Below are positions 1-9,584 of a stretch of 24,780 bases of DNA, piece after piece. The stretch comes from Heterobasidion occidentale (taxonomy: Eukaryota > Basidiomycota > Agaricomycetes > Russulales > Bondarzewiaceae). How positions within the stretch are numbered: position 1 is the first letter of the stretch; every line of letters starts with the position of its first letter. The notes beneath the pieces are model-generated. The model had not been told where the DNA came from. It was given only the letters and a program-made list of their open reading frames with translations, and did no database searches. The position numbers and the translations under genes are program-made. The stretch is taken from the NCBI GenBank assembly GCA_039111635.1, contig JBCAQO010000117.1:1-24780 (forward strand), in the 5' to 3' direction.

Positions 1-539
1 CCCTTTCCTCGCAGTCATCAAATTCGGTCGTATCGACTGGAACGGGCACTTCATGACCGCGATGACGACCGTAGCCCCCAACAGCCGCGGCAGCCGCGTC
101 ATCCACCCCTCGTGAGCCCGCACCCTTCTCACTCACCGTGCCATTGATCTCGAACGAACGCCTGATGCACCGATCCACAGCAAAAGCGCATCTTGACGGT
201 GCGCGAGTGCGCGCGCGCGCAGGGGTTCCCGGATCACTGGCGGTTCTTGTCCGTCAACGATCGGCCGAACCGGATCGTCGATGACGTGCGCGCTCTCTCT
301 CCCCCTCTCCTCGTTTCGCCTGTGCTTACCGCTTGCGATCCCGCGATCGTGCGATTCTTCCCAACCACGTGTCGGTGGACGAACAGCAATACCGCCAGAT
401 CGGCAACGCGGTGCCCGTCCCGCTCGCGCGCGCGCTGGGGGGTGCGCTCGGCGAGACGCTGCTGCGGGCGTGGCGCGCGGAGGAGGCCGCTGCGGGCGGG
501 GCCGTGGCCGTGCTGCGTGAGGGGAGTCCCGAAGTCTGA
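1..539 (+). CDS. C5-cytosine DNA methyltransferase (DNMT1-type), 3' end only
   Basis: This is the C-terminal end of a DNA (cytosine-5) methyltransferase, a nuclear enzyme that moves a methyl group from AdoMet to cytosine; the gene begins outside the window. Exon from 15 (after an AG at 13-14) reads FGRIDWNGHFMTAM and ends VIHPS at about 112. The next exon, 181-285, reads QKRILTVRECARAQGFPDHW and on to NRIVDD, which is motif IX with the target-recognition border. After an intron at 286-386 the last exon, 387-539, reads QYRQIGNAVPVPLARALG (motif X, closing the AdoMet site) and stops with TGA at 537-539. The order and spacing match eukaryotic DNMT1 and fungal DIM-2/DNMT1 relatives. The junction at 112/181 is one base out of frame with the GTGAGC donor and CACAG acceptor, so this copy either carries a one-base loss or has a sequence error there. 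The subfamily cannot be fixed from the tail alone. Confidence 0.88.
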
Positions 540-844
540 GCGCGCTCGGGGAGCGGAGAAAGAGAGGACGAAGGTAGAGCCGCGCGCGGCGCGCTCGGGT
601 GTGATCTATATGGAGATCTTGACGTGGGGACGCGGCTTACTGAACTTGAGCTCGAACTCAAACCGAGTGCGAGGGACGTAGCGCTGTCTTGGATATCCTG
701 ACGCTTGCATATTGTGATCTAGACATCATTGTAGCCTCAGGCAGGTTGTTGTTTGTTCATTGCGCGGCGATAGACTTTGGGTGTAGCTGTGATCGCAGTT
801 TTATTTTCTTTTGGTGTAGCTTTGGGGTGGTGTTTTGGTGTAGC

Positions 845-924
<80 letters not shown>

Positions 925-1207
925 GTCGTTGTTTTTGTCGTTGTGTTCGTCGTCAGCGTGTCGCACCAGGTTCACAGGACTTTCGGATCTGGATGTGCAC
1001 GATTCATCACGCATGTATTATTATCTTCAGATTGATATCTAGTGACTTGCAGGGGAGCCGTCTCTGCCGTTCTCGTCATTTGCATGATGCGTGACTGCTG
1101 TTCTACAACGTGGCTTGATAGCCTAGAATACGAATAAGTGATACATAGACGCCCTTCCTGCTTGGTTCTGGGTGCGGAGGACGAAGGGGCGACGAACGGG
1201 TGGCCGA
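540..1207. other. Intergenic interval between convergent genes
   Basis: Here the methyltransferase gene and the minus-strand MTH1187-type gene converge on each other. Apart from the hexanucleotide microsatellite at 846-923 I see no coding signal. Open frames across the microsatellite are monotonous translations of the repeat. The 3' untranslated regions of both genes should lie here; no strong polyadenylation signal was identified. Confidence 0.7.
846..923. repeat. Microsatellite (GTTGTC)n, 13 units
   Basis: Thirteen uninterrupted copies of GTTGTC (78 bp) lie in the gap between two convergent genes. The flanks hold imperfect remnants (TGTAGC, GTTTTTGTCGTTGTG), so the tract probably grew from a T/G-rich seed. 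It is likely to vary in length between strains. Confidence 0.95.
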
Positions 1208-1899
1208 TCAAGTCGAGCTGGAAGCGCCCGCGTCCTTGTCCTTCGCGAGGATCTCCTGCACGCGGCGGAGCTTGCGCGCGTTCTCGCCCTCGGGAGGGAC
1301 CGCGGGCGCGCTGCGGGTGCCGATGCGGATGTCGGTGGCGATGCGGGGCGCGCCTTTGGCGTGCACGGCGGCGTGGCAGTCGTGGATGGCCTGGGTGACC
1401 GCCGACCATGGGCCTTCTATGGTGGGGTTGAGGCGGAAGGTCAGCGGCGGCGAAAATGCGGGGAATGGGGCAGAAGGGGATAGCGGACCTAGATTGGTGC
1501 CGTAGCCGCTACGGGATGCGGAGTGAGGTGGAGCGGACCAGCGGGAGAGGCAGAAAGCCGACGCACTGCATCTGCGGCGAACGCAGAAGGGGCCGGGATT
1601 AGTCGCGGTGCGGATGGCAGGCGTGAAGGGCTAAGCTACCTGATACTTAAGCCCTGTCTTCTCGAGGACCCTAGCACACTCGGCGACATACTCGGCGACC
1701 TTGTTAGTTCAGCAGGAGTATGTGATTAAGTGGACGAGGCGGGGGTGAGGGGTCTATGGTACCGAAGGATCGTGACCAGTGCCCATCGGGATGAGACAAA
1801 AGTCTGTAACATTTATGGGTATACGGTATATTTGAAGACATGTAAGCAGGTGTGCTACGAACCTGCGACGGCGTAGAGTTCAGAGGGTGGGGAGGACAT
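1208..1899 (-). CDS. MTH1187/UPF0045-family (Ecm15-like) thiamine-binding-type protein, six exons
   Basis: This small protein of the MTH1187/UPF0045 family (yeast Ecm15, bacterial YqgV/YkoF-like ferredoxin folds) is thought to bind thiamine or related ligands in the cytosol as an oligomer; its exact role in fungi is unclear. Minus-strand exons are 1899-1863, 1803-1763, 1699-1640, 1571-1567, 1508-1489 and 1416-1208. All introns are GT-AG, 58-72 nt. The exons join in frame to 123 residues. Landmarks are ADFCLIPMGTG near residue 13, VAEYVAECARVLEKTGLKY (27-45), MHGYGTNLEGPW (47-58) and HAKGAPRIATDIRIGTR, the hallmark C-terminal strand, followed by a charged tail ending SSST. The fourth exon is only five bases (ATGCA). 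With it the product matches the family exactly across MHGYGT; without it the frame is lost. The start is the only Met before the conserved strand. The length fits fungal members. Confidence 0.9.
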
Positions 1900-2021
1900 G
1901 GCGGCGGGAAAGGCAGGAACGGTGTGTTCGGAGACGGGTGACTGACGGGTGGCACCGAATGGGGAGCGTGTGGCGGCTGAGCGGCGTCGTCAGTGCGCGC
2001 TCGAGCTGGACAGCATCCTCC
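1900..2021. promoter_or_regulatory. Divergent intergenic promoter region
   Basis: Only 122 bp separate the start codon of the minus-strand MTH1187-type gene (1899) from the chosen start of the plus-strand EH-domain gene (2022). Both promoters, or one bidirectional promoter, must lie here or reach into the neighbouring genes. I see no clear TATA box. The assignment rests on gene geometry alone. Confidence 0.45.
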
Positions 2022-4178
2022 ATGTCGCCCTCGGCAGCCATCCAAGCAAGAATCCGCGCATTCGAGGCCCTCGGCGACCCCTCCACAGCCTCCTCCTCCG
2101 CCGCCCTCTCCAGAGACTTCCTCTACGCAGTCGACAGCCCCCTCGACGACATCGACTCTCCCTCCACCGTCTCCTCCTACGTCCCCATCACCCCCACAAC
2201 CCCGCCGAGATCCCCCCACGCCGGCACAGACGCCCTCGCACACCGCACCTCCCTCATCGATCTCCAGGAATGGGTCATCGACGATGGCCCCAACCCGCCT
2301 TCCCGCCCTGACGCCGCTGCCCCTGTGCGCCTGCCTGGCCTTGCCACAGGCCGCAGCATCTTCGAGGGCACTCCGCTTATCAACCTCGAGTCACCCCCGC
2401 GTCCCGCCCCGTCCAAGGCCCCGCCCTTGCCCCCTCGCAAGGCCTCCTACCAAAACCTCCGCTCCGCCTCCTCGCCCATCCCCATAGTCACCAATGCCTC
2501 CTCCGCCTCCTCCAGTTTCGGATCTTCGTTCTCATCGTATAACGCAGGCTTCACAGACGCTCCGTCTTCTCCCAACATGCTGCGCCCGCCCGACGCCGAG
2601 CACACGTACCCGCCGCACCTCTCGAAGCTGACCATCGGAGACCACGCCACGCGCAGGAAGCACGCGCCCGCCTCGTCGATCAGCTCGTTTCATTCCGTGT
2701 CGCTGTCGTCGGACGGGGGGACGGACGGGGGCGCGGGGACGCCGGGCTCGCTCACGCATTTCGTGCAGACGTTCCCCGTCGAGCGGGAGCGTGAAAGGGA
2801 GCGCGAGCGAGATGGAGAGAGAGACCACGAGCGCGACTGGCCGGACGGGGATAGCCTCGACGAGTCGTTCGAGAACGTCACCCCGTCCTCGCTCCTCCCG
2901 CCCTCCGACGCCTTCACCGGCGCCTCCACATCCACCTCCGCGGCCAAGCCCAAACCCCCGCTCCCATCCACCTCGTCCAAGTTGGCAACCCAAAAACCTC
3001 CCAACGACCCGCCCAAGCTTCCCCAGCGCCCAAAACCGCGCGCCTCGGCGCCCTCCGCGATCCCTTCCGTCGCACCTGCCGCATCGTCGTCGCGCTCAGC
3101 CTCTCGCGTCACGTCGCCCGTCCTTACGCCGACGCCTTCGTCGACCTCCATCGCCTCGCTCACCACCACCGGACTCAACTTCGGATTCGGCGCCTCCTCT
3201 GCTTCCTCATCCTCCCGCCGTCCCGCCCCTCCGCCGCCACCATCCCAGCCTCCGCGCGCGTCCTCCATACGAGGCTCGCTCGCCTCGACTTCAACCTCGA
3301 CATCCGCCTCGACATCCGCCTCCGACCGCTCCTCCATCCTCTCCAGCGCAAGCACCAGCACCAGCGCGCTCTCCTCGCCGTCCACGCCCACGCCCACGCA
3401 CGCCCACGTGCCGCACTTCAAACAGAGCGCCCTCGCCCTTGCGCGCGCGCGCGAGGCGCCCATCCCGCCCGTCGTGCGCGCGCGCTACGACGCCGTGTTC
3501 TCCGCGAACGTCCGCGCGCGCACGCAGAGAGCGGGCATGCCGAAGCCGAAGCAGCGGCAGAACGCGGGGTGGCGCGGGCTCTCGGTGGACTTGATCACGA
3601 ACCCGCCGCTGCCCGATGGGGACGGGGAGACTGAGGGGGATGGAGACGCGGATGCGGGGCGGGGGCGCGGGAGCATGTCGGACGACTCGGAGCACGGGCG
3701 GGGGCGAGGCCAGGGACAGGTTGGGCCGGACGCGCGGTTGGAGGGGGCGGTGGTGGGGAAGATATGGGCGGCGTCGAGGTTGGAGAGGGAGAGGCTGAGG
3801 GAGATATGGTGCGTGACTTCTTCACCCGTCAATTTGCTTTCTCTTCTCACTTCTTTCGCTTTCGCTCCCGGTCTCTATCTTACACCCTGCTTGCCTCCTC
3901 TCCCAAATGCACCACTTATATCGAATAACCGTGACGCGCCGTCTTCCTCCTCGTTATATGCTTCGCTTTCGGGTTGCGACACGATCAGGGCCGAGTGTGA
4001 CCCGCATGCGCAGGGCTCGCTCGACCGCAACGCGTTCGCGCGGGGGATGTGGCGCATCGACGAGGAGCTGCGGCGCGCGCAGCTCGCGAGACAGGGCGCG
4101 CGGGGGTCGAGACGCGCTGGCGCGGGTGCGGCGGTGGGGAGGCCGGTGCCGACGCAGACGCAGACGTTGTTGCGCTGA
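2022..4178 (+). CDS. EH-domain protein, Irs4/Tax4-like
   Basis: The protein has about 658 residues, in exons 2022-3808 and 3989-4178. The first 480 residues are low complexity: Ser/Pro-rich with proline clusters (PPLPPRKA, PPKLPQRPKPR, RPAPPPPPSQPP) that could bind SH3 domains, and a run of Arg-Glu pairs near residue 255. The C-terminus holds an EH domain: VVGKIWAASRLERERLREIW, then after the intron AECDPHAQGSLDRNAFARGM, WRIDEELRR. The EF-hand-like loop and the LDR..F..GMW pattern resemble yeast Irs4/Tax4, which act with the Inp51 phosphatase in PI(4,5)P2 control, cell-wall signalling and autophagy. I chose the start at 2022 (MSPSAAIQARIRAFEAL) because an upstream in-frame ATG at 1887 lies inside the first exon of the opposing gene and adds only atypical basic sequence. 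The intron at 3809-3988 is a multiple of three and has no stop. Confidence 0.82.
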   Translation: MSPSAAIQARIRAFEALGDPSTASSSAALSRDFLYAVDSPLDDIDSPSTVSSYVPITPTTPPRSPHAGTDALAHRTSLIDLQEWVIDDGPNPPSRPDAAAPVRLPGLATGRSIFEGTPLINLESPPRPAPSKAPPLPPRKASYQNLRSASSPIPIVTNASSASSSFGSSFSSYNAGFTDAPSSPNMLRPPDAEHTYPPHLSKLTIGDHATRRKHAPASSISSFHSVSLSSDGGTDGGAGTPGSLTHFVQTFPVERERERERERDGERDHERDWPDGDSLDESFENVTPSSLLPPSDAFTGASTSTSAAKPKPPLPSTSSKLATQKPPNDPPKLPQRPKPRASAPSAIPSVAPAASSSRSASRVTSPVLTPTPSSTSIASLTTTGLNFGFGASSASSSSRRPAPPPPPSQPPRASSIRGSLASTSTSTSASTSASDRSSILSSASTSTSALSSPSTPTPTHAHVPHFKQSALALARAREAPIPPVVRARYDAVFSANVRARTQRAGMPKPKQRQNAGWRGLSVDLITNPPLPDGDGETEGDGDADAGRGRGSMSDDSEHGRGRGQGQVGPDARLEGAVVGKIWAASRLERERLREIWCVTSSPVNLLSLLTSFAFAPGLYLTPCLPPLPNAPLISNNRDAPSSSSLYASLSGCDTIRAECDPHAQGSLDRNAFARGMWRIDEELRRAQLARQGARGSRRAGAGAAVGRPVPTQTQTLLR

Positions 4179-5245
4179 TCGCTCGGGGCATACGTTGGCG
4201 GCTGTATGCGTGTTGTTGTTGGTTCTGGATACCCTCGTTTTGCATCTGGATATGATACCCCCCTCTTCCCCCGTTTTCTGCCACCCGACATGTATCATGC
4301 CTCTCTCATCATCGGGCACACACTCTCATCGACATGTGTGCATCCATTCCGATTACAATAGCCATCATAAAGAGTGTCGGCGCTTGTGTGTGGTACGTAC
4401 GCGACCCGGTACTTGGGTCCTTTTGCCCTTGTCGTAATATTTCGGTCTGGCCCCGGCCTGTAGTGTGGTCTACTTACTTACTCGGATCGTTCGTCGAAAT
4501 GGTGAGATACTGGGTTTTTGAACGGCGTATTGATTGCGTGGGACAGCCAGACTCTTTCCCTTTCCTGTTACTTACCACCATGTCAGTTGGAGGACAAGCT
4601 CGGACTGATCATCACCTTCCGCTTGTGCGCAGTGTATAACAGCAAGGTATATGCCGATGGGATACTCATTTCCTTCCATTAACTTGAGCGTTACGGCGAA
4701 AACACTGCGAGTTCACGTTACTCGCCCCGCCGGTTACATGACACGTCGGAGGTTGAAGGAGGATCGCCAACGCTGCCTTTTGGAGACGACGGTCACACAC
4801 TATGCTCGGAACCAAAGCATCTAGTACGAGGTATGGTGATTGGTGCTGTCTCTGTGGTTCCATATTACCTTTGCAGCTCTCTGACACGCATACAAGCACT
4901 AGGATATGACGCCTGGCTTCTCTGAAAGCATGCCGGTTCGCCTCGCCTGTTATTGTGGCAGGGCTTATGATGGGCCAAAACCACAGTCACAGCACGCATT
5001 TTGAGCTCGACACGAAGCAGAGAGGGATGGCGGCAAGTGGCAGATCTTGGATTTCCTTGCGCGTTTTCAAACTGATGAGATCTCACCACCACGCAGGCAT
5101 GTCTCTTCATCTCCGCTGGGCCCGCGGCCCAACGTCCACACCGAGCGGGTCACGCCGTCCCGCGTTCTTTACATAGCATGTGTCGCTATCTCGTGCTGCG
5201 TGGGGCCCCAAGATAAATTTGCCCTTTGTGAGCGCTCGAGCCTAA
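4179..5245. other. Intergenic interval, no gene seen
   Basis: About 1.07 kb lies between the EH-domain gene and the NLR gene. Short open frames exist on both strands, but none shows a recognisable motif, a splice-consistent extension or a composition different from background. It should hold the 3' UTR of the left gene and the promoter of the right one. Confidence 0.6.
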
Positions 5246-8200
5246 ATGGCTGTTGTGGTCCCGAGGGCTTCCTTCAATCCACCCACACCTGTCCCCCACT
5301 CGGGCTTGTCGAGCATGGCGGAACGCGGCGACCCGCAATCACATCTACTCGACGTCTGGCTCTCCGCGACGGAACAATACAAGCAAGATGCGAAGCGCGA
5401 CCTTCTCGCGGGCAGATTCGAGGCCGAGCCCCTTGAGGCTCTCCTGGACACCATCGACCGCCAGCAGAACAAGTTCAAGGAGTACCGGGCGAGAGGGACA
5501 AGGATAAGAGACGTGCTGGAGCCTGTTCTTCGATTGATTGGCTTACTGTCAGAGTCGGTGGATGGAAGTCTGGCGTCGGTAGGCACCGCAGAACCTGTCC
5601 CCCGATGCGCAGACCCTCCTGACCACGATGGCACTCAGCCCCTCCCCCCAGCTCAGGCTTTCTCCGTCGCTATTCGTGTGATGTTTAAAGTACGTGGTTT
5701 AGGGCCCTTGTAAAGACGAGGTTTGATGGCATCTTGTCGGTCACAGGCCGCAAAAAATGTCGGCGCACACTACGACACGATCGTCAAGATGTTCGAGGAG
5801 CTCAGCGGCTTCGCCGATCCGCTGAGTATCCTCAATCGGCGAGAGATCAATGCCCCCTCGAAGAAGATCGCCGTCGAGATTCTTGCGCAATTGCTCGCGA
5901 CGCTGGGCGTGACGACCAAGTCGATCAAGCAGAGGCGTCCTGGTGGGGACCGGAAGCGAATGTCTGCTCGACGCGATCGCTGACGTCTGATGATCTGCAG
6001 TCCGATTCGTCAAAGCACTCCTCGGGACCAAGACCGATACGAGCGATGCGATGGAGAAGCTGCGGAGACTGTTGAATCAGGCGGTCAGCTCTGTCACGAC
6101 CAGTGCGCAGAGCTTGCAGATCTCGGAAGCATCTCGGAGAGGCGAGTTTTTCCAGGCCTTCTTCGAAACCCCTCTTCCGCCCAGCTGAGATGAGAATAGA
6201 CGACTGCTTTCGAAACAAGGCTCGCAGTAGGCTAAGCCCACCGGACCCGTCGACGAATCACAACGCAGCGTGCCAAATGCGACATGGCGACACGGGGGAC
6301 TGGTTTATACGTGGAGAAGAATTTCAGAGATGGACGGAGACCCCGGGCTCGTTCCTCTGGGTTCATGGCATACGTATGTCTCTACTGGCTGATTAATCGA
6401 TGCCTCTGACGCGTACTTGCAGCTGGCAATGGTAAAACGATTTTATGGTGAGGCTTCCGAGATGCGTATTATTCATAGTGTTGATGTATTGGCCTCGGAC
6501 AGCTCTACGATCATCCAAACTCTCCAGCGCGCTTACCAACAAGCTAACGATGGCACATCTGTGGCTGTGACGTATTTCTACTTTGACTTCAGCGATCATG
6601 GGAAATTGTCGTTTCAGAGTCTAGTGCATTCGCTCGTCACACAGCTTTTATTCCAGGGCCCTGGCACTCCTGCTTCCCTCGAGAACCTTTGTACGAAGGA
6701 TCTCAGTGGACAGCAGCCAAAAGTCGACGGCTTGACCGCGATTTTGAAGGCATTAGTTGGGTATTTCGACAAGACGTACATTGTCCTTGATGCTCTAGAC
6801 GAATGCACTGGCTCGGAGCGAGCGCGCGTCCTGCGGTTTTTGGAAGAGATGAAGAGCTGGAACCTCTCTGCTCTGCATGTTTTGGCCACGAGCCGGCCTG
6901 AGCAGGAAATCGATGTGGTTATGCAGAATCTGCCCGCCTCCCGTTTCGATCTGCATGGCGAAACATCTGGAGTCGACCGCGACATTCGGCAGTATCTCGA
7001 AAGCCTGCTTCGAGACGACTTCTACCTCCGGGATTGGGGAGCCACAGAGAAGGCGATGATCGTAGAGACCCTTGTTCAACGCGCAGGCGGAATGTAAGCA
7101 ACACTGTTGTCAGTCTATCTTTCATACTAAAGTAGTTTCCATATTCAAGGTTTCAGTGGGTCCGATGCCAGTTGGATCCACTGCGAAAATGTGTCGCACA
7201 CTCTGATCTCCAAGCGGCGTTGACGAACCTACCGGAAACACTGGACGCGACGTATGATCGTATGCTGCAAAACATTCCAGATAGTCACCGAGAGAAGGTC
7301 CATCATATGCTGCAATTCCTCTGTTGCTCGGCCCGCCCTTTGTTGCTCGGGGAACTCGCGGAAGTCGTCACAGTGTCTATGGGCTCTCAAGGGATGGCTC
7401 ACTATGTTCCCGGAAATCGCTTGCGTGGCCCATCGGATGTGCTCACAATGTTTGATGGTCTATTGTCTCTGTCAACCAGGCCAGATCTCGACAATGGAGT
7501 GCCTTTTTATCGGTGGCACCCAAATTCTTCAGATGAGGTCGCCGCATGGCGAGTTGTTCAATTGTCACACTCCTCCATCAAAGACTACCTAGTCTCCGAG
7601 AGAATCCGAAGCGGTGGTGCTAGGAGCTACAGGATCGATACCGCACTGGCTCACGGGTGGATCGCCATGACCTGTCTCGCCTACCTAGATCGATTTGACG
7701 ATCCAGACGGATTGGATAGCCAGCGGATGGAAGAAGATTTGGATGTCGCACTCGCTTCATACGCAGCAAAGCACTGGATCTGGCATCTACAAAGTCAAGG
7801 CCAAGTCGACGACTACCTGCCTCTGCAGATGTCCATACGAGGCCTCCTCCATCCCCTCCGGCGGCCGCAATTTTTGAATTGGGTCAGGATGTCTGGCGTG
7901 ACATGGTTGGGTGTATATCAGCATATCCCACTTGGATGGCAGCGGGACACCCGAACTATCCCTGACCCCCTGTACTATGCGTGCGATGCTGGCCTTCTCG
8001 GGGCTTCAGGATGGTTGTTAAGCCAAGGCGCTGAAGTAAATACGCAAGGAGGGGAACATCAAAATGCCCTGATGGCGGCGTCGGCACATGGACATGAAGC
8101 AATGGTACGGCTGCTGATAGATAACGGCGCTAACGTCAATAAAATGGGGGGCTTTTACGGGAGCGCACTCCAGGCCGCATCCCGTGGAGGGCACAAAGCA

Positions 8201-9148
8201 GTGGTTCAGCTGTTGGTGGACAACGGCGCCGACGTTAACAAGATTGGGGGCCATTATGGGAACGCACTGCAGGCAGCATGTTGCGGAGGTTACGAAGCAG
8301 CGCCAGGCAAAGACTTAGGTGCCGACAGCCTGATGGACGGTGACTACGGGAATAGACTGCAATCTGAGGATTTTGAAGCAGTAATGCGGTTGCTGGTGGA
8401 CAAGGGCGCCGATGTCAATGGAGTGGGGGGTTACTACGGAACCGCGCTGCAGGCTGCATCTCAGAGCGGACGCGAAGCGTTGGTGCGGTGGCTGGTAGAC
8501 AACGGCGCCGATATCAATAAGTCGGGAGGCTATTATGGGAACCCACTACTGGCGGCGTGCTCTAGAGGTCACGAAGCAATCGTGCGACTCCTGCTAGATC
8601 TAGGGGCTGAAGTGAACGCCCAGGAGAAATACCACGGGAACGCGCTGCACGCAGCATGCGCAGGAGGTCATGAAGCTATCGTGATCCTGTTGTTGGAAAG
8701 AGGTGCTAAGGTGAACATGTTTGGGGGATGGCGGGGGTATGCGCTGCGAGCCGCATGTTGGGAGGGTCACACGACAATCGTGCGGCTGCTGCTAGACCGA
8801 GGGGCTGAGGTAAATGTGCAGGGAGGAGCACACTGGAACGCGCTCTACACGGCGTGCTTGATGGGCCAGAAGGAAGTCGTGAAGCTGCTGCTGGACCGCG
8901 GTGCCGAGGTGAACGAGCAGCCGAATGTGGAACCACACGTCAACGCCTTGCAGATGGCATGCATGAGAGGCGACGAAGCGATCATTCGAATGCTGCTGGA
9001 CCAAGGCGCCGATGTGAGTGCAGCAGGAGAATGTCACGGCAACGCACTTCAGATGGCGTCAACAGGAGGTCGCGAAGCAATCATGAGATTGTTGCTGGAT
9101 CGAGGTGTCGAGGTGAATGCACAGGGGTCCCGCGGGAATGGCTTGTAA
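5246..9148 (+). CDS. NACHT-ankyrin STAND NTPase (fungal NLR-like)
   Basis: This is a fungal NLR-type receptor, a class linked to non-self recognition and programmed cell death. Exons are 5246-5689, 5747-5942, 6001-6145, 6228-6373, 6423-6447, 6503-7093 and 7150-9148; all introns are GT-AG and the joins are in frame, giving about 1181 residues. The N-terminal 260 residues are helical and of the type seen before NACHT domains in basidiomycetes. Next comes LSPPDPSTNHNAAC, a typical linker. The NACHT domain has Walker A GIPGNGKT, Walker B TYIVLDALDEC and sensor VLATSRPEQEI. After a winged-helix-like region (FQWVRCQLDPLRKC) come about twelve ankyrin repeats from near residue 790 to the end, one of them degenerate around 8290-8360. 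A second start at 5315 has a better Kozak context. The donor at 6146 (GTTTTT) is weak; without that intron the frame hits TGA at 6184-6186. The stop sits within an ankyrin repeat, so the C-terminus looks truncated. Confidence 0.85.
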
Positions 9149-9340
9149 TCGGCATCGTCTCTTGGACATATACGAAGCTGGAAAAATGCATTGTGAAGGC
9201 GCTGCGGGACGCCGGTGCTAGAATCTACCACATGTCGTCCACGGCGTGCTCATACAAGTACTTACCAGTTCATTCAGCAGTCATCGGTGGAGATGTTGAA
9301 AAGCGGCGGTCTGCGCGCAGGCTATCCATATGATGAAGCT
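9149..9340 (+). pseudogene. Decayed C-terminal ankyrin tail of the NLR
   Basis: After the TAA at 9146-9148 the sequence still reads like ankyrin repeat. In the same frame, SASSLGH follows at the place where other repeats have QAAS..GH. In the frame starting near 9168, EKCIVKALRDAGARI is a normal ankyrin second helix and loop, and LPVHSAVIGGDVEK resembles the start of one more repeat. No single frame stays open. I take this as the former end of the protein, now outside the reading frame. An alternative is an unannotated splice event, but no convincing donor and acceptor pair was found. Confidence 0.6.
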
Positions 9341-9584
9341 GAACATCAAAGTCCAGCAGACACTGTACAGCATTGATTAACGGTATTATTCTTCTCAACC
9401 AGATTTCGACGCGACATTGAACACCGTTGAGCATCGTTGAGAGTAATACTGATGCTCTTTGCGATACATCACAAGACGCGCCATGAGGTCCACTTACTCG
9501 TCCGACTATCATCAACAAGGAGATTTGAAATCAGTCGAGAAGATGTAAATGACAGTCTGAAACGGTCCTCGGTGCTCACCGTAT

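Noticed and set aside
846..923. CRISPR-like array or telomeric repeat
   Set aside because: Thirteen units of six bases with no spacers, internal to a gene region and not matching fungal telomere repeats.
689..1042. Open frames translating the GTTGTC microsatellite into Arg/Cys-, Val- or Ser/Leu-rich proteins
   Set aside because: They exist in several frames on both strands only because the repeat has no stop codons; no other support.
1417..1488. Peptide LTFRLNPTIEGPW read directly through genomic sequence as part of the MTH1187-type protein
   Set aside because: It resembles the family by accident. A branch-site-like CTGAC and the CCATAG acceptor show it is intron 5, and the exon before it supplies GYGTNL-E in frame.
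1887..2021. Upstream in-frame start for the EH-domain protein
   Set aside because: It overlaps the first exon of the well-supported opposing gene and adds an arginine/tryptophan-rich segment unlike family N-termini; the Met at 2022 gives a typical start.
2690..3463. Long antisense open frame across the EH-domain gene
   Set aside because: A shadow of GC-rich Ser/Pro codons; the translation is low complexity with no domain.
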